NCBI GenBank assembly: GCA_019359615.1
Contig: JAHHHA010000025.1
Span: forward strand, 26,984 to 90,983
Direction: 5' to 3'
DNA from: Cyanosarcina radialis HA8281-LM2
GTDB lineage: Bacteria; Cyanobacteriota; Cyanobacteriia; Cyanobacteriales; CCAP-1448
DNA length: 64,000 nucleotides
A model generated the notes under the pieces. That model was given only the letters and a program-made list of their open reading frames with translations, had not been told where the DNA came from and did no database searches. A program made the position numbers and the translations under genes. Below, in pieces: positions 1 to 8,657 of this stretch; the stretch's first letter is position 1; each line of letters starts with the position of its first letter.

Positions 1-1
1 C

Positions 2-442
2 TACCTAAAAACTTTACCCAATGTAAAAACCGATCGCATTGGTGCTATTGGTTTCTGTTTTGGCGGTCATGTTGCTTACATGGCTGCCACCTTACCCGAT
101 ATCAAAGCAACAGCTTCATTCTATGGTGGTGGAATTACCACTTCTAGTTATGGAGAAGACACACCAACGATCGATCGTACTTCCGAAATTCAAGGCACAA
201 TTTATACGTTTTTTGGGACAAGGGATGCGGTGGTTTCACAGGAAGAAAACGAAAAAATTGAGGCGGAATTAAAGAAACATCAAATCAATCATCGTGTATT
301 TCGATATGATGCAGGGCATGGATTCTTCGCCGGATTCTTCAAAGATAAGTACCCAGCCATAGAGCAGCACCCAAGCTACAATGGAGAAGCTGCGGCTGAT
401 GCTTGGAAACACGTTCTAGCACTGTTTAAAAACAACTTGTGA
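2..442 (+). CDS. Dienelactone hydrolase family protein (5' end outside window)
   Basis: This is the C-terminal part of an alpha/beta hydrolase that is open at the left edge of the window. The reading frame runs from base 2 without a start codon. The nucleophile elbow GFCFGGH supplies the catalytic Cys of the dienelactone hydrolase family. The Asp follows in GTRDAVV and the His in DAGHGFF, so the Cys-Asp-His triad is complete. Family members hydrolyse lactone or ester substrates in the cytoplasm, but the substrate here cannot be read from sequence. The spacing of nucleophile, Asp and His is normal for the family, so only the N-terminal third should be missing. An internal Met at base 80 is not the start because conserved sequence precedes it. 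Confidence 0.85.
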   Translation, partial: YLKTLPNVKTDRIGAIGFCFGGHVAYMAATLPDIKATASFYGGGITTSSYGEDTPTIDRTSEIQGTIYTFFGTRDAVVSQEENEKIEAELKKHQINHRVFRYDAGHGFFAGFFKDKYPAIEQHPSYNGEAAADAWKHVLALFKNNL

Positions 443-469
443 AACTTACATAGGTTTCACTAATGCAAG

Positions 470-607
470 ATGAAACCCTATCTGCATCTGTTGCCGTTAA
501 AATGGTTTACCAATGGGGGTTACTCAATAATCTTCGGCATATACTTGGTATTGGTTGCGTGGGTATTTGCTCTAAAAACGTTCAGGCAATTCGGTAATGA
601 CAGCTAA
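470..607 (+). CDS. Small single-pass membrane protein, possible integron cassette ORF
   Basis: An ATG at 470 opens a 45-residue frame ending at TAA 605-607. The product has a short N-terminal part with aromatic and Leu residues, then one clear hydrophobic helix (about residues 19-36, rich in Ile, Leu, Val, Phe), then a basic tail (KTFRQF). No family is recognised. Its stop codon sits inside the R'' box of the attC-like site at 602-687, an arrangement often seen in integron gene cassettes. No strong Shine-Dalgarno is visible, so the coding call rests on the membrane-protein composition and the position relative to the attC-like site. It could also be a chance frame. Confidence 0.4.
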   Translation: MKPYLHLLPLKWFTNGGYSIIFGIYLVLVAWVFALKTFRQFGNDS

Positions 608-687
608 CAACACAATGGAGCGGACAGTATAAAGTCTTCGCGCTTCGTTTGACTGTTGATTGCTGCCGCTCACTTTAGCCGTTAAAC
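602..687 (+). other. attC-like integron recombination site
   Basis: The left simple site is AGCTAAC at 602-608, which matches RYYYAAC at six of seven positions. The right site is GTTAAAC at 681-687, which fits GTTRRRY exactly. Inside them GGAGCGGACAG (617-627) pairs with CTGCCGCTC (663-671), leaving one unpaired A, as expected for an extrahelical base. Two spacers of 8-9 nt separate the outer and inner arms, and a 35-nt variable loop closes the fold. This is the architecture of attC sites, which recombine as folded single strands through IntI. No IntI gene and no second attC site were found in the window, so it would be a lone, integrase-less site. Confidence 0.6.
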
Positions 688-799
688 TTCCAAGCTGTCT
701 GCGGAGATGCAATGGTTGCTTAGTTCGGAACGGTATAGAGGATGAGAGGATGCTCTAGAATGGTCAAAAATTGAATGTTGTGACTGAGTCTGATGAGTC

Positions 800-1522
800 A
801 TGTCAGAACAAAATAGAAAACCATCTTCAACCGAAAAGCCAGTTGGAGGCAGCCATATGAACACTTTTATATCGAGCATCGCAGTTCTGCTGTCTGTAAT
901 TGCGCTAGGAGGTACGGGCTTTGCGATCGCTCAAATATTTCAATTACAGCAAAACTTTCGCGAACTCAACGCCTCTGTGCAAAATTCACCTGTTGCTTCT
1001 GAATCACCACAGTCTCCGCCAACAGCTAGTCCATCTACCGTTCCAACGACTGAATTTAACCAGCAGGCGAACACTGAAATCCAGCCTGGTCAATTTGTGC
1101 AGTATGCGTTTAAAGATAGGGCACAGGTCGAACTATTATCTGTCAAGCGGATTCAAAATCCAGATAACGGGCAGCGAAATGTTGTAAACGTCCAAATGCG
1201 GGTTCGCAACCTTGAGGGCAGAATAAACAACGTAATTGTGCCAGACCAGACAATAGCACGAAATCCTCAAACCAGCGAACGTTACGAATCCTACGATCGG
1301 GTGACTGACAAGGCAGCAAGGGAACAGTCCCGGAGGGACGGTACCAAGATAGATCGTTCGGGCAGAATCGATCGTGCCACTGGGGCCATTTCTATGGGTT
1401 TAGTGAAAAAAGGATCGTCTGTTGATGGCTATGTATGGCTGCTCATCCCTGAAGAAGTCCAAACGATCGATCTGATAATTCCAGAGACAGCAACATTTGT
1501 AGCAGTACCGATCTCAAACTAA
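800..1522 (+). CDS. Membrane-anchored extracytoplasmic protein, DUF4352-like
   Basis: The 240-residue product has a short charged N-terminus, one transmembrane helix at about residues 21-46, a Pro/Ser/Thr-rich linker at about 66-85, and a C-terminal domain of predicted beta strands from about residue 90. The domain reads like the immunoglobulin-like DUF4352 fold (QPGQFVQYAFKDRAQVELLS, then a run on mean behaviour of paired strands ending in IPETATFVAVP), but this is by resemblance only. It would sit on the outer face of the cytoplasmic membrane. The start ATG at 800 lies just 3' of the attC-like site; an internal ATG at 857 would also keep the helix. It does not overlap its neighbours. Confidence 0.6.
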   Translation: MSEQNRKPSSTEKPVGGSHMNTFISSIAVLLSVIALGGTGFAIAQIFQLQQNFRELNASVQNSPVASESPQSPPTASPSTVPTTEFNQQANTEIQPGQFVQYAFKDRAQVELLSVKRIQNPDNGQRNVVNVQMRVRNLEGRINNVIVPDQTIARNPQTSERYESYDRVTDKAAREQSRRDGTKIDRSGRIDRATGAISMGLVKKGSSVDGYVWLLIPEEVQTIDLIIPETATFVAVPISN

Positions 1523-1559
1523 AACGCCTGCTTGCCGCAGCTACAGTTTAATACGCACA

Positions 1560-2783
1560 ATGGAAAGAACAGAAGCTCGCATCCTCAGCACAAACAACAT
1601 CCTGGTCGCGCTATCTAAGTTAGAAAATGAAAGCTCGATCGCAGGCTTTTGCGGATCGACGATCTCTGTAGGCGACCTTTCTCCCGCTCTGCCTAGCTTC
1701 TCCCAGAAAACCATTTACCTGTGCGGCGACTTATCCCAGGTCAACTGCCACAATTTCAGTGCAGCCGATCGAATATTCGCGATCCGGGAGCTTTCGCACG
1801 GCTACCGCGAGGACGACGACAGCAAGTTCTGGACGCTGGTAGACCTGGGCCAGGTACCCATTCTCGTGCATGGTGTCGGCGCGTACTATCGACGCTTTTT
1901 CGATCTGGGCTTCGACTACTTCAACCGAATCTGCACGGAGCACGCTTTCCAGTCCCTCACGGAGTCTACCAAGCCCGGAACTGCCCATCGCACGGGAATC
2001 TATCTAACACCCATCCAGCAGGACGGTGAAGCGCTACACTTCCACCTGCTCAGATGCTCTACGAATCTATCGGGACCGACCGAGAACTTTCGCGCGCAAG
2101 ATAAGTACATCGTCGATGCCCTGAACCAGGAGGCAGGCTTTATCTTCCAGAACCACGCGCCACTGAATCACGTCCTAGCGCAGATCTACCACAACACCCC
2201 CGCTACCGCCGCGCAAAAGCAGTCCAAGGCCAAGATCTCGGCGCACGCAGACAAGACCAAGGATATGCCTGTAAATGGCATCATGGCCTTTTGCACCTTC
2301 TACGATCGACTCGATAAGCTACAGCCCTTGACCCAAGACCCCTTTGATTATGGCTATAAAGGAGTCAGCGGGCTTACCAAGCTACACTTTCATCTCAAAA
2401 AGTCGATCGCAGAACTTCCTGGATGCAACCTCCCCCATCAGTTCGTCTTGACCTTGTACCCCAACTCTGTATTCTTCATGCCGTTGTCCACTAACCGACT
2501 CTATACGCACGAGATCCGCTCGTCTACACTGGATGCCGAGTTGCTCCCGACCCGCCTGGGATACGTGGTTCGCTGTTCGATCGCTGAGGCCGTTCACGAG
2601 CATGGCCATACCTTCATCAAGATGGATGGAAAGCTGGTGAAGCTAGAACCACCTACGATTGAGGGCATGACTGAGTTGCGCAAGTTGTATGCAGAAGAGA
2701 ACAAGACTCAAGCCTTCATCGATTACGGCGATCGGTTTCTCTTTAGTATGAACGCAGGAGATTACCTTGCCCCCCAAATATAA
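1560..2783 (+). CDS. Putative AlkB-like 2-oxoglutarate/Fe(II) oxygenase (larger paralogue)
   Basis: This 407-residue protein is not assigned to a named family. The C-terminal half carries a plausible 2-oxoglutarate/Fe(II) facial triad: H229-x-D231 in SAHADK, a distal H317 in RLYTHEI, and Arg candidates R332 and R338 in TRLGYVVRCS, the spacing used by AlkB-like double-stranded beta-helix enzymes. The N-terminal 180 residues have no recognised motif. From the HxD motif to the C-terminus it parallels the product of the next gene, including a shared tail with a short basic helix and a final Asp-rich turn, so the two are probably divergent paralogues. Both genes are GC-richer than their surroundings. 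The genes overlap by 17 bp and should be co-translated. The substrate is unknown. Confidence 0.6.
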   Translation: MERTEARILSTNNILVALSKLENESSIAGFCGSTISVGDLSPALPSFSQKTIYLCGDLSQVNCHNFSAADRIFAIRELSHGYREDDDSKFWTLVDLGQVPILVHGVGAYYRRFFDLGFDYFNRICTEHAFQSLTESTKPGTAHRTGIYLTPIQQDGEALHFHLLRCSTNLSGPTENFRAQDKYIVDALNQEAGFIFQNHAPLNHVLAQIYHNTPATAAQKQSKAKISAHADKTKDMPVNGIMAFCTFYDRLDKLQPLTQDPFDYGYKGVSGLTKLHFHLKKSIAELPGCNLPHQFVLTLYPNSVFFMPLSTNRLYTHEIRSSTLDAELLPTRLGYVVRCSIAEAVHEHGHTFIKMDGKLVKLEPPTIEGMTELRKLYAEENKTQAFIDYGDRFLFSMNAGDYLAPQI

Positions 2784-3564
2784 AATCACGGACGAGATTC
2801 GAGCGTACAATTTAGTTACTGAAGGCAATCTTTTTGAGGAGTTGCTGGCATCGGTTCGGTTTGAAGACGTGGGCAAAGGTCGGCAGGGAGCGGTGCTGAT
2901 AAAGCTCGACCAGCTATGTAACATCCCGATCGTCCGCACCACCACCAGATATAGCGTCCCAGCGCAACTCTTTCGCTCGGTACACGATCGGTTAGCACAG
3001 CAGATTAAAACGACTGCGTTGCTTTCGGCTGACTTTAACAACGCTCTCATCGAAAACTACACTAACGCTTACACCACCATGGGCAGTCATTCCGACCAAG
3101 CCCTAGATCTGGCAGACGAGTCGTTCATCGCTATTTTCTCCTGCTACAAGCATCCTGAGAGGGCAAACCCGCCGAGGAAGCTGCTCGTCGAATCGAAGGA
3201 GTCTGGCAGCGATCGGATCGAGATCCCCTTAATTCACAATAGTGTCGTCGCGTTCGACCTTGACACTAATCGGCGGCTCAAGCACAAGATCGTGCTAGAC
3301 AGATCCGTCCAAACGCCTGAGAACCAATGGTTGGGCATTACCTTCCGCACGTCAAAGACCTTTGTGCGGTTTCGCGACGAATCTCCATACTTTCTGGACG
3401 ATACGAGGCTGACGTTGGCTGACGACGAACAAAGGCAAGAATTCTACCATCTGCGACATCGAGAAAACAATGAAACGGACTTCACCTACCCTCGGATTAC
3501 TTACACCATCAGCGAGAGCGACACGATCTCACCCGAACCCCAAATCCCGAATCCCGAATGCTAA
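2767..3564 (+). CDS. Putative AlkB-like 2-oxoglutarate/Fe(II) oxygenase (smaller paralogue)
   Basis: The start is a TTG at 2767, chosen because AGGAG lies seven bases upstream and no ATG gives the conserved N-terminus. The 265-residue product has H108-S-D110 in MGSHSDQ, distal H173 in RLKHKIV and R194 in GITFRTS, which is the HxD...H...R layout of 2-oxoglutarate/Fe(II) oxygenases. The segment before HxD (ADFNNALIENYTNAYTTMG) resembles the lead-in seen in AlkB-type enzymes. It overlaps the upstream paralogue by 17 bp and forms a two-gene unit with it. AlkB homologues repair alkylated nucleic acid, while others modify RNA, protein or small molecules; nothing here tells which. No downstream partner lies on the same strand. 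Confidence 0.65.
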   Translation: MPPKYKITDEIRAYNLVTEGNLFEELLASVRFEDVGKGRQGAVLIKLDQLCNIPIVRTTTRYSVPAQLFRSVHDRLAQQIKTTALLSADFNNALIENYTNAYTTMGSHSDQALDLADESFIAIFSCYKHPERANPPRKLLVESKESGSDRIEIPLIHNSVVAFDLDTNRRLKHKIVLDRSVQTPENQWLGITFRTSKTFVRFRDESPYFLDDTRLTLADDEQRQEFYHLRHRENNETDFTYPRITYTISESDTISPEPQIPNPEC

Positions 3565-3583
3565 TCGATCGCGCGAAATAATT

Positions 3584-4129
3584 CTACAATAAATAAACTT
3601 GATACTTCTCGATCTTTTCATAAAGTCGATCGCCTAAAAATTTGCTGGCATCTTTGAGGAGATCGTAGATATAGATTGCTTCTTCCCTGTAGCTCTTAAT
3701 TTTATCTTTTGTCCAGTAAGGTGGCGGAGATTGTAAATTAGAAATTCTATCTGCCAGTTTGACCATCCAAATTTCTGCTGGTTGTTGTTTAATTCTTTTC
3801 AAACTATCCTCTATTTGCAGGTGTTTTTCTAAGGTAATGTCCTTGGTTAACGCTAGAACACCGTTGGCTACCGCCTTGCCAAATTCAGCTTCGAGGCGAT
3901 CGAAAGTTATATCAGTATCTTCGATCGCATCGTGCAACAGAGCGCACTGAATGGCTAAATTGCCATCGCGATTGCTTTCTACATTCAAAGCTGCTATAAC
4001 TTCCATGCAAACAAAACTTAAGTGCATGATATAAGGCAAATCCGTACCGGGATATTTCTGCCCTTGGTGGGCTTGGGCGGCGAATTTATAGGCTTTGATA
4101 TAGCAATCTTGCGACCAGTAGCTTGACAT
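3584..4129 (-). CDS. HD-domain phosphohydrolase, small alarmone hydrolase (MESH1/SpoT-HD) type
   Basis: The 181-residue protein consists almost entirely of one HD domain. Metal ligands are visible as H36 (PYIMHL), H66-D67 with E70-D71 (LLHDAIEDT) and D127 (KLADRISNL), the arrangement of RelA/SpoT hydrolase domains. There is no synthetase, TGS or ACT domain, so the protein fits stand-alone hydrolases that cleave the 3' pyrophosphate of (p)ppGpp or related nucleotides using manganese. The HLSFVCMEVIAAL helix after H36 is typical of that family. It is convergent with the oxygenase pair and is followed on the same strand by the pectate-lyase gene upstream. The assignment as an alarmone hydrolase is inferred from the motifs. 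Confidence 0.75.
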   Translation of the reverse strand: MSSYWSQDCYIKAYKFAAQAHQGQKYPGTDLPYIMHLSFVCMEVIAALNVESNRDGNLAIQCALLHDAIEDTDITFDRLEAEFGKAVANGVLALTKDITLEKHLQIEDSLKRIKQQPAEIWMVKLADRISNLQSPPPYWTKDKIKSYREEAIYIYDLLKDASKFLGDRLYEKIEKYQVYLL

Positions 4130-4151
4130 CGATCTTTAATTAGGTAAGTTT

Positions 4152-6092
4152 TCATTTTTGGAGGATAGCCATCTTGGCTGTCCCAAACTTAATTCCAAAT
4201 AAGCTACAATTTTTCTCTTCTCCCTTTACTTTAGTGTTAGTAGGAGCTAATTGTTTAGAACCGGGATATAAAGGAATTACGCTGCCACCACCCCGCCGAG
4301 GAACTGAATTATTTTCCAAATTTCTAGTTTCTCCATTTCTAGTTTCTCGAATTAGCGTTTGATAGCGGCCGCCTCTACCATGTTGAGATTCGGCGATTAC
4401 TACCGAAATTTGAGATTCTTGACTTAAAAACGCTGGTTGGTCGGTGGGAATTTGAGACGAAGCCGGATATAGCAATCCACCTAGCAATTCGGTTTTGCCC
4501 CCGTTAATAGTTTCGATCGCCGTGCCAGGTTTTTCAGTTTTAAATCCCAAAATCCATAACTTACCGCCATTATTTAAGATTTTTCTGCCATTATTTTCGG
4601 AATTCAATTGTCTCGCCCACACTTCCTGTTGGTTAAATTCCCACGATCTCCCAGCAGCATCTTCAATAAACAAACGTCCGGCTACGGTGTTGCGATAGGG
4701 ACCTATCATCACATTTCGGAGAACTAAAGTTCGAGAACTTGCTTGTTCTACCCAATATTTAGCATTGAAACCATATTGCGCCCACAACCGTTCTAAAACT
4801 ACAACGCTCTGTTCGCCATCTTCCAATCGAAAAACGGGCTTTTCTGAATTATTAAAAGCATTACCTTTAGCCAGAATAGCCGATTCCATGCCGATAATTC
4901 GCCTGACGTTACCGCGAATCCGAATTGTATCAGTAACTAGATACTGTCCTTTAGGGAAGTAGATAGTTGTTTTACCAGAATCTATCGCTTTTTGAATGGC
5001 CTTAGTCGAGTCTTTCTTAAATCCTGTTATCGCTCCATAATCGGTAATGCTGGCCCAATTACTGAAGTCGTCTTCGGGCACGCTTGGCACTTCTTGGATC
5101 GGCAGTTGCAATGAGGTTTTATCTGTTGAAAACAGGCTGGGTGTATCTTGAGAAATAAATTCTCTTACAGTGTTCTCGGCAATAACTTTATTACCGTTTT
5201 TAATGGCCGATCGATATCCTGAAGCTTCAATATTGCGAGTATAGAGTACGCCGCGACGATTATCGATCGCCACAGTTTTGGCAGAACCGCCGCTAAAGTT
5301 ACCGTTGACGACTACCACCAAACCGCGATCGTCTCCTAAATTTTGAATTACAGGCACGGAATTTTCGCTAACTAATCTGCGGATACTTAAGATATTTCCT
5401 CGATTTTCAATCCCAGCAGTTTTTTGATTTTGTAGGGTCAAATTTTCAAACACCATACTATATTCTGGATGTTGAACTTTTACCCCATAATCGAAACCGA
5501 CGATTTTGACGTTTTTAATTAAACCCGGACCCGGCCAAGCTTTGGTGAGTGCCAGTCCTATTGCTCCTCGACGTTTGGGATCGCTAGAAATCAGATTGAC
5601 GTTGCGAATACCGCCTTGATTGTTGTTGAGAAATCGAATTGCGATCGCTCCGGGATTGCCCGTTCCTACATCTACCGTCAGGTCGTAAATCGAATTGCGA
5701 AAAGCCTCTCCCGTACTTTTACCTTCAAAGGTGGTAATTACGGGTTTGGGTTGTTGGCGGTTGTCGAAGCCGCGACATTTATCTTGCAGGCGAATGATGG
5801 TGCGATCGCGGCTTTGTCCTTCTAATACTATGCGTTTGTGTGGCTTGCCCCACTCTAAGGTCCCGCAAACCAAATAAGTCCCATGGGGAATATAGACTAG
5901 CTTATTTGCGCCTTGCAAAGCTTGTTGGATAGCCTTGGTGTCGTCAGTAACGCCATCTCCTTTAGCTCCCAAGTCTCTCACATTAACGGCCCCAGAATTT
6001 TCTGGTAGGGGTGCAGCAGCAGCGGGAAGCGACAAAGAGTTAAAACTCAGGAAGCAAATTAGACACAAGGTAAGTAAAGAAAATTTACGCAT
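4152..6092 (-). CDS. Secreted pectate-lyase-3-fold protein with two beta-helix domains
   Basis: An N-terminal signal peptide (hydrophobic 5-22, cleavage near AAA at 25-27) directs this 646-residue protein out of the cytoplasm. The first domain opens with NVRDLGAKGDGVTDD at 38-51, the signature of the pectate lyase 3 superfamily and of glycoside hydrolase 28-like exoproteins. A second, more diverged copy begins at ASITDYGA (347-354) followed by DSTKAIQKAI. Both are followed by the expected right-handed beta-helix with many Asn, Gly and Val. Such proteins act on or bind exopolysaccharide. The catalytic residues cannot be assigned with confidence. A poorly structured C-terminal tail of about 60 residues follows. 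It stands as a single gene. Confidence 0.8.
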   Translation of the reverse strand: MRKFSLLTLCLICFLSFNSLSLPAAAAPLPENSGAVNVRDLGAKGDGVTDDTKAIQQALQGANKLVYIPHGTYLVCGTLEWGKPHKRIVLEGQSRDRTIIRLQDKCRGFDNRQQPKPVITTFEGKSTGEAFRNSIYDLTVDVGTGNPGAIAIRFLNNNQGGIRNVNLISSDPKRRGAIGLALTKAWPGPGLIKNVKIVGFDYGVKVQHPEYSMVFENLTLQNQKTAGIENRGNILSIRRLVSENSVPVIQNLGDDRGLVVVVNGNFSGGSAKTVAIDNRRGVLYTRNIEASGYRSAIKNGNKVIAENTVREFISQDTPSLFSTDKTSLQLPIQEVPSVPEDDFSNWASITDYGAITGFKKDSTKAIQKAIDSGKTTIYFPKGQYLVTDTIRIRGNVRRIIGMESAILAKGNAFNNSEKPVFRLEDGEQSVVVLERLWAQYGFNAKYWVEQASSRTLVLRNVMIGPYRNTVAGRLFIEDAAGRSWEFNQQEVWARQLNSENNGRKILNNGGKLWILGFKTEKPGTAIETINGGKTELLGGLLYPASSQIPTDQPAFLSQESQISVVIAESQHGRGGRYQTLIRETRNGETRNLENNSVPRRGGGSVIPLYPGSKQLAPTNTKVKGEEKNCSLFGIKFGTAKMAILQK

Positions 6093-6188
6093 TGGTTAGA
6101 GAAGTTGAGAACGCGATCGCTCGTACTGGGTCGATCCGATCGAATCAAAAGTTCATGTTAATCTGGTTCTGCTTAATAATTTAATACC

Positions 6189-6338
6189 ATGCTTGATGAC
6201 CCAGACGCTAAAACTGAAGAATGGGAGGATAACATTTTTGCCTCTTCTCAGACAGAAGCAGAACGAAAATGTCAGCAGCTTGCAGAAAAATATACTCTCA
6301 GTGGCGGCTCTCTAGTTACTTCAACCGGAGCAAAGTAG
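6189..6338 (+). CDS. Small hypothetical protein
   Basis: The ATG at 6189 opens a 49-residue frame with an in-frame stop four codons upstream, so it cannot extend further. The product is acidic at its N-terminus (DDPDAKTEEWEDN) and then has one amphipathic helix, FASSQTEAERKCQQLAEKY, of the kind found in small cyanobacterial proteins that handle damaged or scrambled inputs, but the resemblance is to style only. No family is recognised. It lies 46 bp before the next gene on the same strand, which may be co-transcribed. Confidence 0.4.
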   Translation: MLDDPDAKTEEWEDNIFASSQTEAERKCQQLAEKYTLSGGSLVTSTGAK

Positions 6339-6384
6339 ATTAAGGACAAGCTATACAAATGTAAACTTAGAAGCGAAATGAATC

Positions 6385-6711
6385 ATGAGTAAGTACCAAC
6401 TTCAGTTGAAACCGAATCCCGGTCAGTGGTTGCTCTACGTGGATTTAGAGGAAATCAAATCTAAGTCAGTAATTCAAGTGCTGACTTTGTTGGAACAAAT
6501 GGGATACGATCCTCAATTGCGCTATTTAGAAACCGATCGAGGAGTAAAGCTATATGCTCTCCTCAAAGAGGAACAACACGAGCCTACACAGTCGATTTCT
6601 GACGAACACGGATTCGGCGAACTGATAGCTCTTTATGAAGCCTTTAAAGATGAAGATATGGCAATTAGAAGTTCTCGCGGTTTGCCGATTAAAGCACCTG
6701 TAACAGCGTAG
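6385..6711 (+). CDS. Hypothetical cytoplasmic protein, 108 residues
   Basis: The product has no signal peptide or membrane segment. Residues 1-60 look like a compact alpha/beta fold (QLQLKPNPGQWLLYVDLEEI, then SVIQVLTLLEQMGYDP and a strand RYLET), and residues 70-100 form an acidic helix followed by a flexible tail. No family is recognised. The start ATG is well placed after the small gene at 6189. Codon use looks like that of its cyanobacterial neighbours. Confidence 0.6.
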   Translation: MSKYQLQLKPNPGQWLLYVDLEEIKSKSVIQVLTLLEQMGYDPQLRYLETDRGVKLYALLKEEQHEPTQSISDEHGFGELIALYEAFKDEDMAIRSSRGLPIKAPVTA

Positions 6712-6728
6712 GTAAGATCGGGATTAGC

Positions 6729-6929
6729 TCAAGATTTCCCTACCGTTTCTGAGGATAGATCGAATTCTTGAATTAGCTTTTGACAGTTTTTAGATGCTAC
6801 TACTGCTGCTTTCATTAATTCCTTGCCTCGCTTCCAATCCTTCGACTCAAAAGCCGTTCGTGCCTCTTGACTTAACTGCGCTGCTCGGCTTGACTCATAC
6901 TTAATTTGGGTTTCAATATCGTTCAGCAT
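6729..6929 (-). CDS. Small helical hypothetical protein
   Basis: The 66-residue product is almost all helix and could form a two-helix hairpin: residues 3-30 (ETQIKYESSRAAQLSQEART) and 33-58 (KDWKRGKELMKAAVVASKNC). It has a balanced charge pattern and no membrane segment. No family is recognised. It is convergent with the preceding gene and separated from it by 17 bp. Confidence 0.5.
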   Translation of the reverse strand: MLNDIETQIKYESSRAAQLSQEARTAFESKDWKRGKELMKAAVVASKNCQKLIQEFDLSSETVGKS

Positions 6930-6979
6930 GGTTATTCCTCATACCATTTTGCCAAATACCTGCTACACATAATTTTCCC

Positions 6980-7007
6980 GTAGGGGCGCAATGCTTTGCG
7001 CCCCTAC
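6980..7007. repeat. GGGGCGCAA/TTGCGCCCC intergenic palindrome
   Basis: GTAGGGGCGCAA and TTGCGCCCCTAC face each other across a few bases, giving a near-perfect hairpin. The same core occurs as an exact 22-bp palindrome at 36820-36841, so it is a dispersed intergenic repeat. There is no T-run that would make it an obvious intrinsic terminator. Confidence 0.75.
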
Positions 7008-7143
7008 CCAAGATGTGTTGCTGCTCTACCGCTCTATAGGTTATGATGGCAACGATCGCAAGGCGAGACGTTGGTACTCTTCGAGGTTGCTTGCTGTTGC
7101 CGATTTAAGGCATTAAACCCAACTTTGGAGGAGCGACAAAGCT

Positions 7144-7410
7144 ATGCCGATCGTTATATTAATCGCTTGTAGCATTCTAGTTTTTATTCATGCAAGACGG
7201 AAAGGGCGTAGTGGCATATTTTGGATAGTTTTATTGTGGATATCCTGTATAACTATGGGTGCTGCCGTATATGTTTTAAACAGCTTTAGCAGCTTAAATA
7301 GACCGCCTAGTTACCTTGCTTACATAACAACGATTGTTGGCACATTACCCATCTTCATTTTAGTTAACCGGAATCCATCTGATAAAAGCAAGCAGCACTC
7401 AAAATACTAA
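7144..7410 (+). CDS. Small membrane protein with three predicted helices
   Basis: The 88-residue product has hydrophobic segments at about residues 2-16, 24-47 and 57-75, with an Arg/Lys cluster (HARRKGR) between the first and second and a charged Ser/Lys tail at the C-terminus. The start ATG is preceded by GGAG 11 bases upstream. No family is recognised. It is convergent with obgE. Confidence 0.55.
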   Translation: MPIVILIACSILVFIHARRKGRSGIFWIVLLWISCITMGAAVYVLNSFSSLNRPPSYLAYITTIVGTLPIFILVNRNPSDKSKQHSKY

Positions 7411-7489
7411 GCAATGTTAATAGATGCAGCCAGGATCGCCATAATTAATGTAATTTTTTTAACCATCGAGTTCTGCCAAAACACAAGTC

Positions 7490-8497
7490 TTAAGAGTAAT
7501 CTACTGACAATCGATCGAGCGTTTGCCAGATTTGTGCTAGTAAAGCTTCGAGTCCGGTACGCGCTACAGCAGAGATGAGGAAAATAGGGACTGAAGTAAG
7601 TTGGGCGAGTTTGCTAACTACTAATTCTTGAGTTTCTTTATCGACAGCATCGACTTTATTCAGTGCCAGGATTTGGGGACGTTCTGGTAAATCGCGTCCG
7701 TAGGCGAGCAATTCCTGCTGAATGGTCTGATAGGCGGCAACCGGATCTTCGTCAGTGATGTCAACTAAATGTACTAGTAAACGGGTGCGTTCGATGTGGC
7801 GCAAGAAATCGTGACCTAAGCCAGCGCCTTGGGAAGCACCTGCAATCAGTCCTGGAATGTCGGCGAATACCGTCCCGTCACCTGTAGGTTTGCGGACGAC
7901 ACCGAGATTGGGAATTAGGGTAGTAAAGGGGTAATCGGCAATTTTGGGACGGGCGGCGGAAAGGGCGGCGATTAAAGTCGATTTCCCAGCATTGGGCAAG
8001 CCGATGATGCCGACTTCTGCGAGTAACTTCAGTTCTAATCGCAGTAACCTCTTTTCTCCCGGTAGTCCCGGTAAGGCATATTCTGGGGCGCGGTTGCTGT
8101 TGCTCAAGAAATGCTTGTTTCCCAAACCGCCTTTGCCGCCTTGGGCGACGCAAAGAGTTTGTCCGGGTGTGACTAAATCGCCCAGCAATTCCCCGGTATC
8201 AGCATCGTAAACTACCGTACCGACTGGAACTTGAATTATGCGATCGCTTCCACTAGCCCCAGTCCGATTGTTCGGCCCGCCGCGTTCCCCGTTCTCACCC
8301 TGAAAGCGGCGCTCGTATTTGAAATCCAGCAGGGTTTGCAGGTGGTCTGCGACTTCCAAGCACACGGAACCACCGCGTCCGCCATTACCGCCAGCGGGAC
8401 CGCCAGCAGGAACGTATTTTTCCCGGCGGAAGGCGACTATGCCGTCTCCCCCTTTTCCGCCCTCGACTTCGATTTCGGCGCGATCGATAAATTGCAT
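7490..8497 (-). CDS. obgE: GTPase ObgE/CgtA
   Basis: This is a full-length 335-residue Obg GTPase. Residues 1-158 form the glycine-rich Obg domain ([20 protein letters not shown], and later [11 protein letters not shown]). The GTPase domain follows with G1 GLPNAGKST (166-174), G2 DYPFTT, G3 DIPG (213-216) and G4 NKVD. The C-terminal OCT extension found in some species is absent, as in many cyanobacteria. Obg proteins bind the 50S subunit and act in ribosome maturation and stress signalling through ppGpp. The ATG at 8497 starts at the conserved MQFIDRAEI. It is the second gene on this strand after the TerB-like gene. Confidence 0.97.
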   Translation of the reverse strand: MQFIDRAEIEVEGGKGGDGIVAFRREKYVPAGGPAGGNGGRGGSVCLEVADHLQTLLDFKYERRFQGENGERGGPNNRTGASGSDRIIQVPVGTVVYDADTGELLGDLVTPGQTLCVAQGGKGGLGNKHFLSNSNRAPEYALPGLPGEKRLLRLELKLLAEVGIIGLPNAGKSTLIAALSAARPKIADYPFTTLIPNLGVVRKPTGDGTVFADIPGLIAGASQGAGLGHDFLRHIERTRLLVHLVDITDEDPVAAYQTIQQELLAYGRDLPERPQILALNKVDAVDKETQELVVSKLAQLTSVPIFLISAVARTGLEALLAQIWQTLDRLSVDYS

Positions 8498-8657
8498 AAG
8501 CTGTTATACATCTAAAGTGTCTGATTTCATTAATCGCTTGCTTGGTGCAAGCTGCACGGCGAGGAAACCTCGCCGCGACTTGCATCCGCTTTGTCAATTG
8601 TCAGTGGCTAACCGTTCGATCGCTAACTCTTAACTACTGACAACTAACCACTGACCG

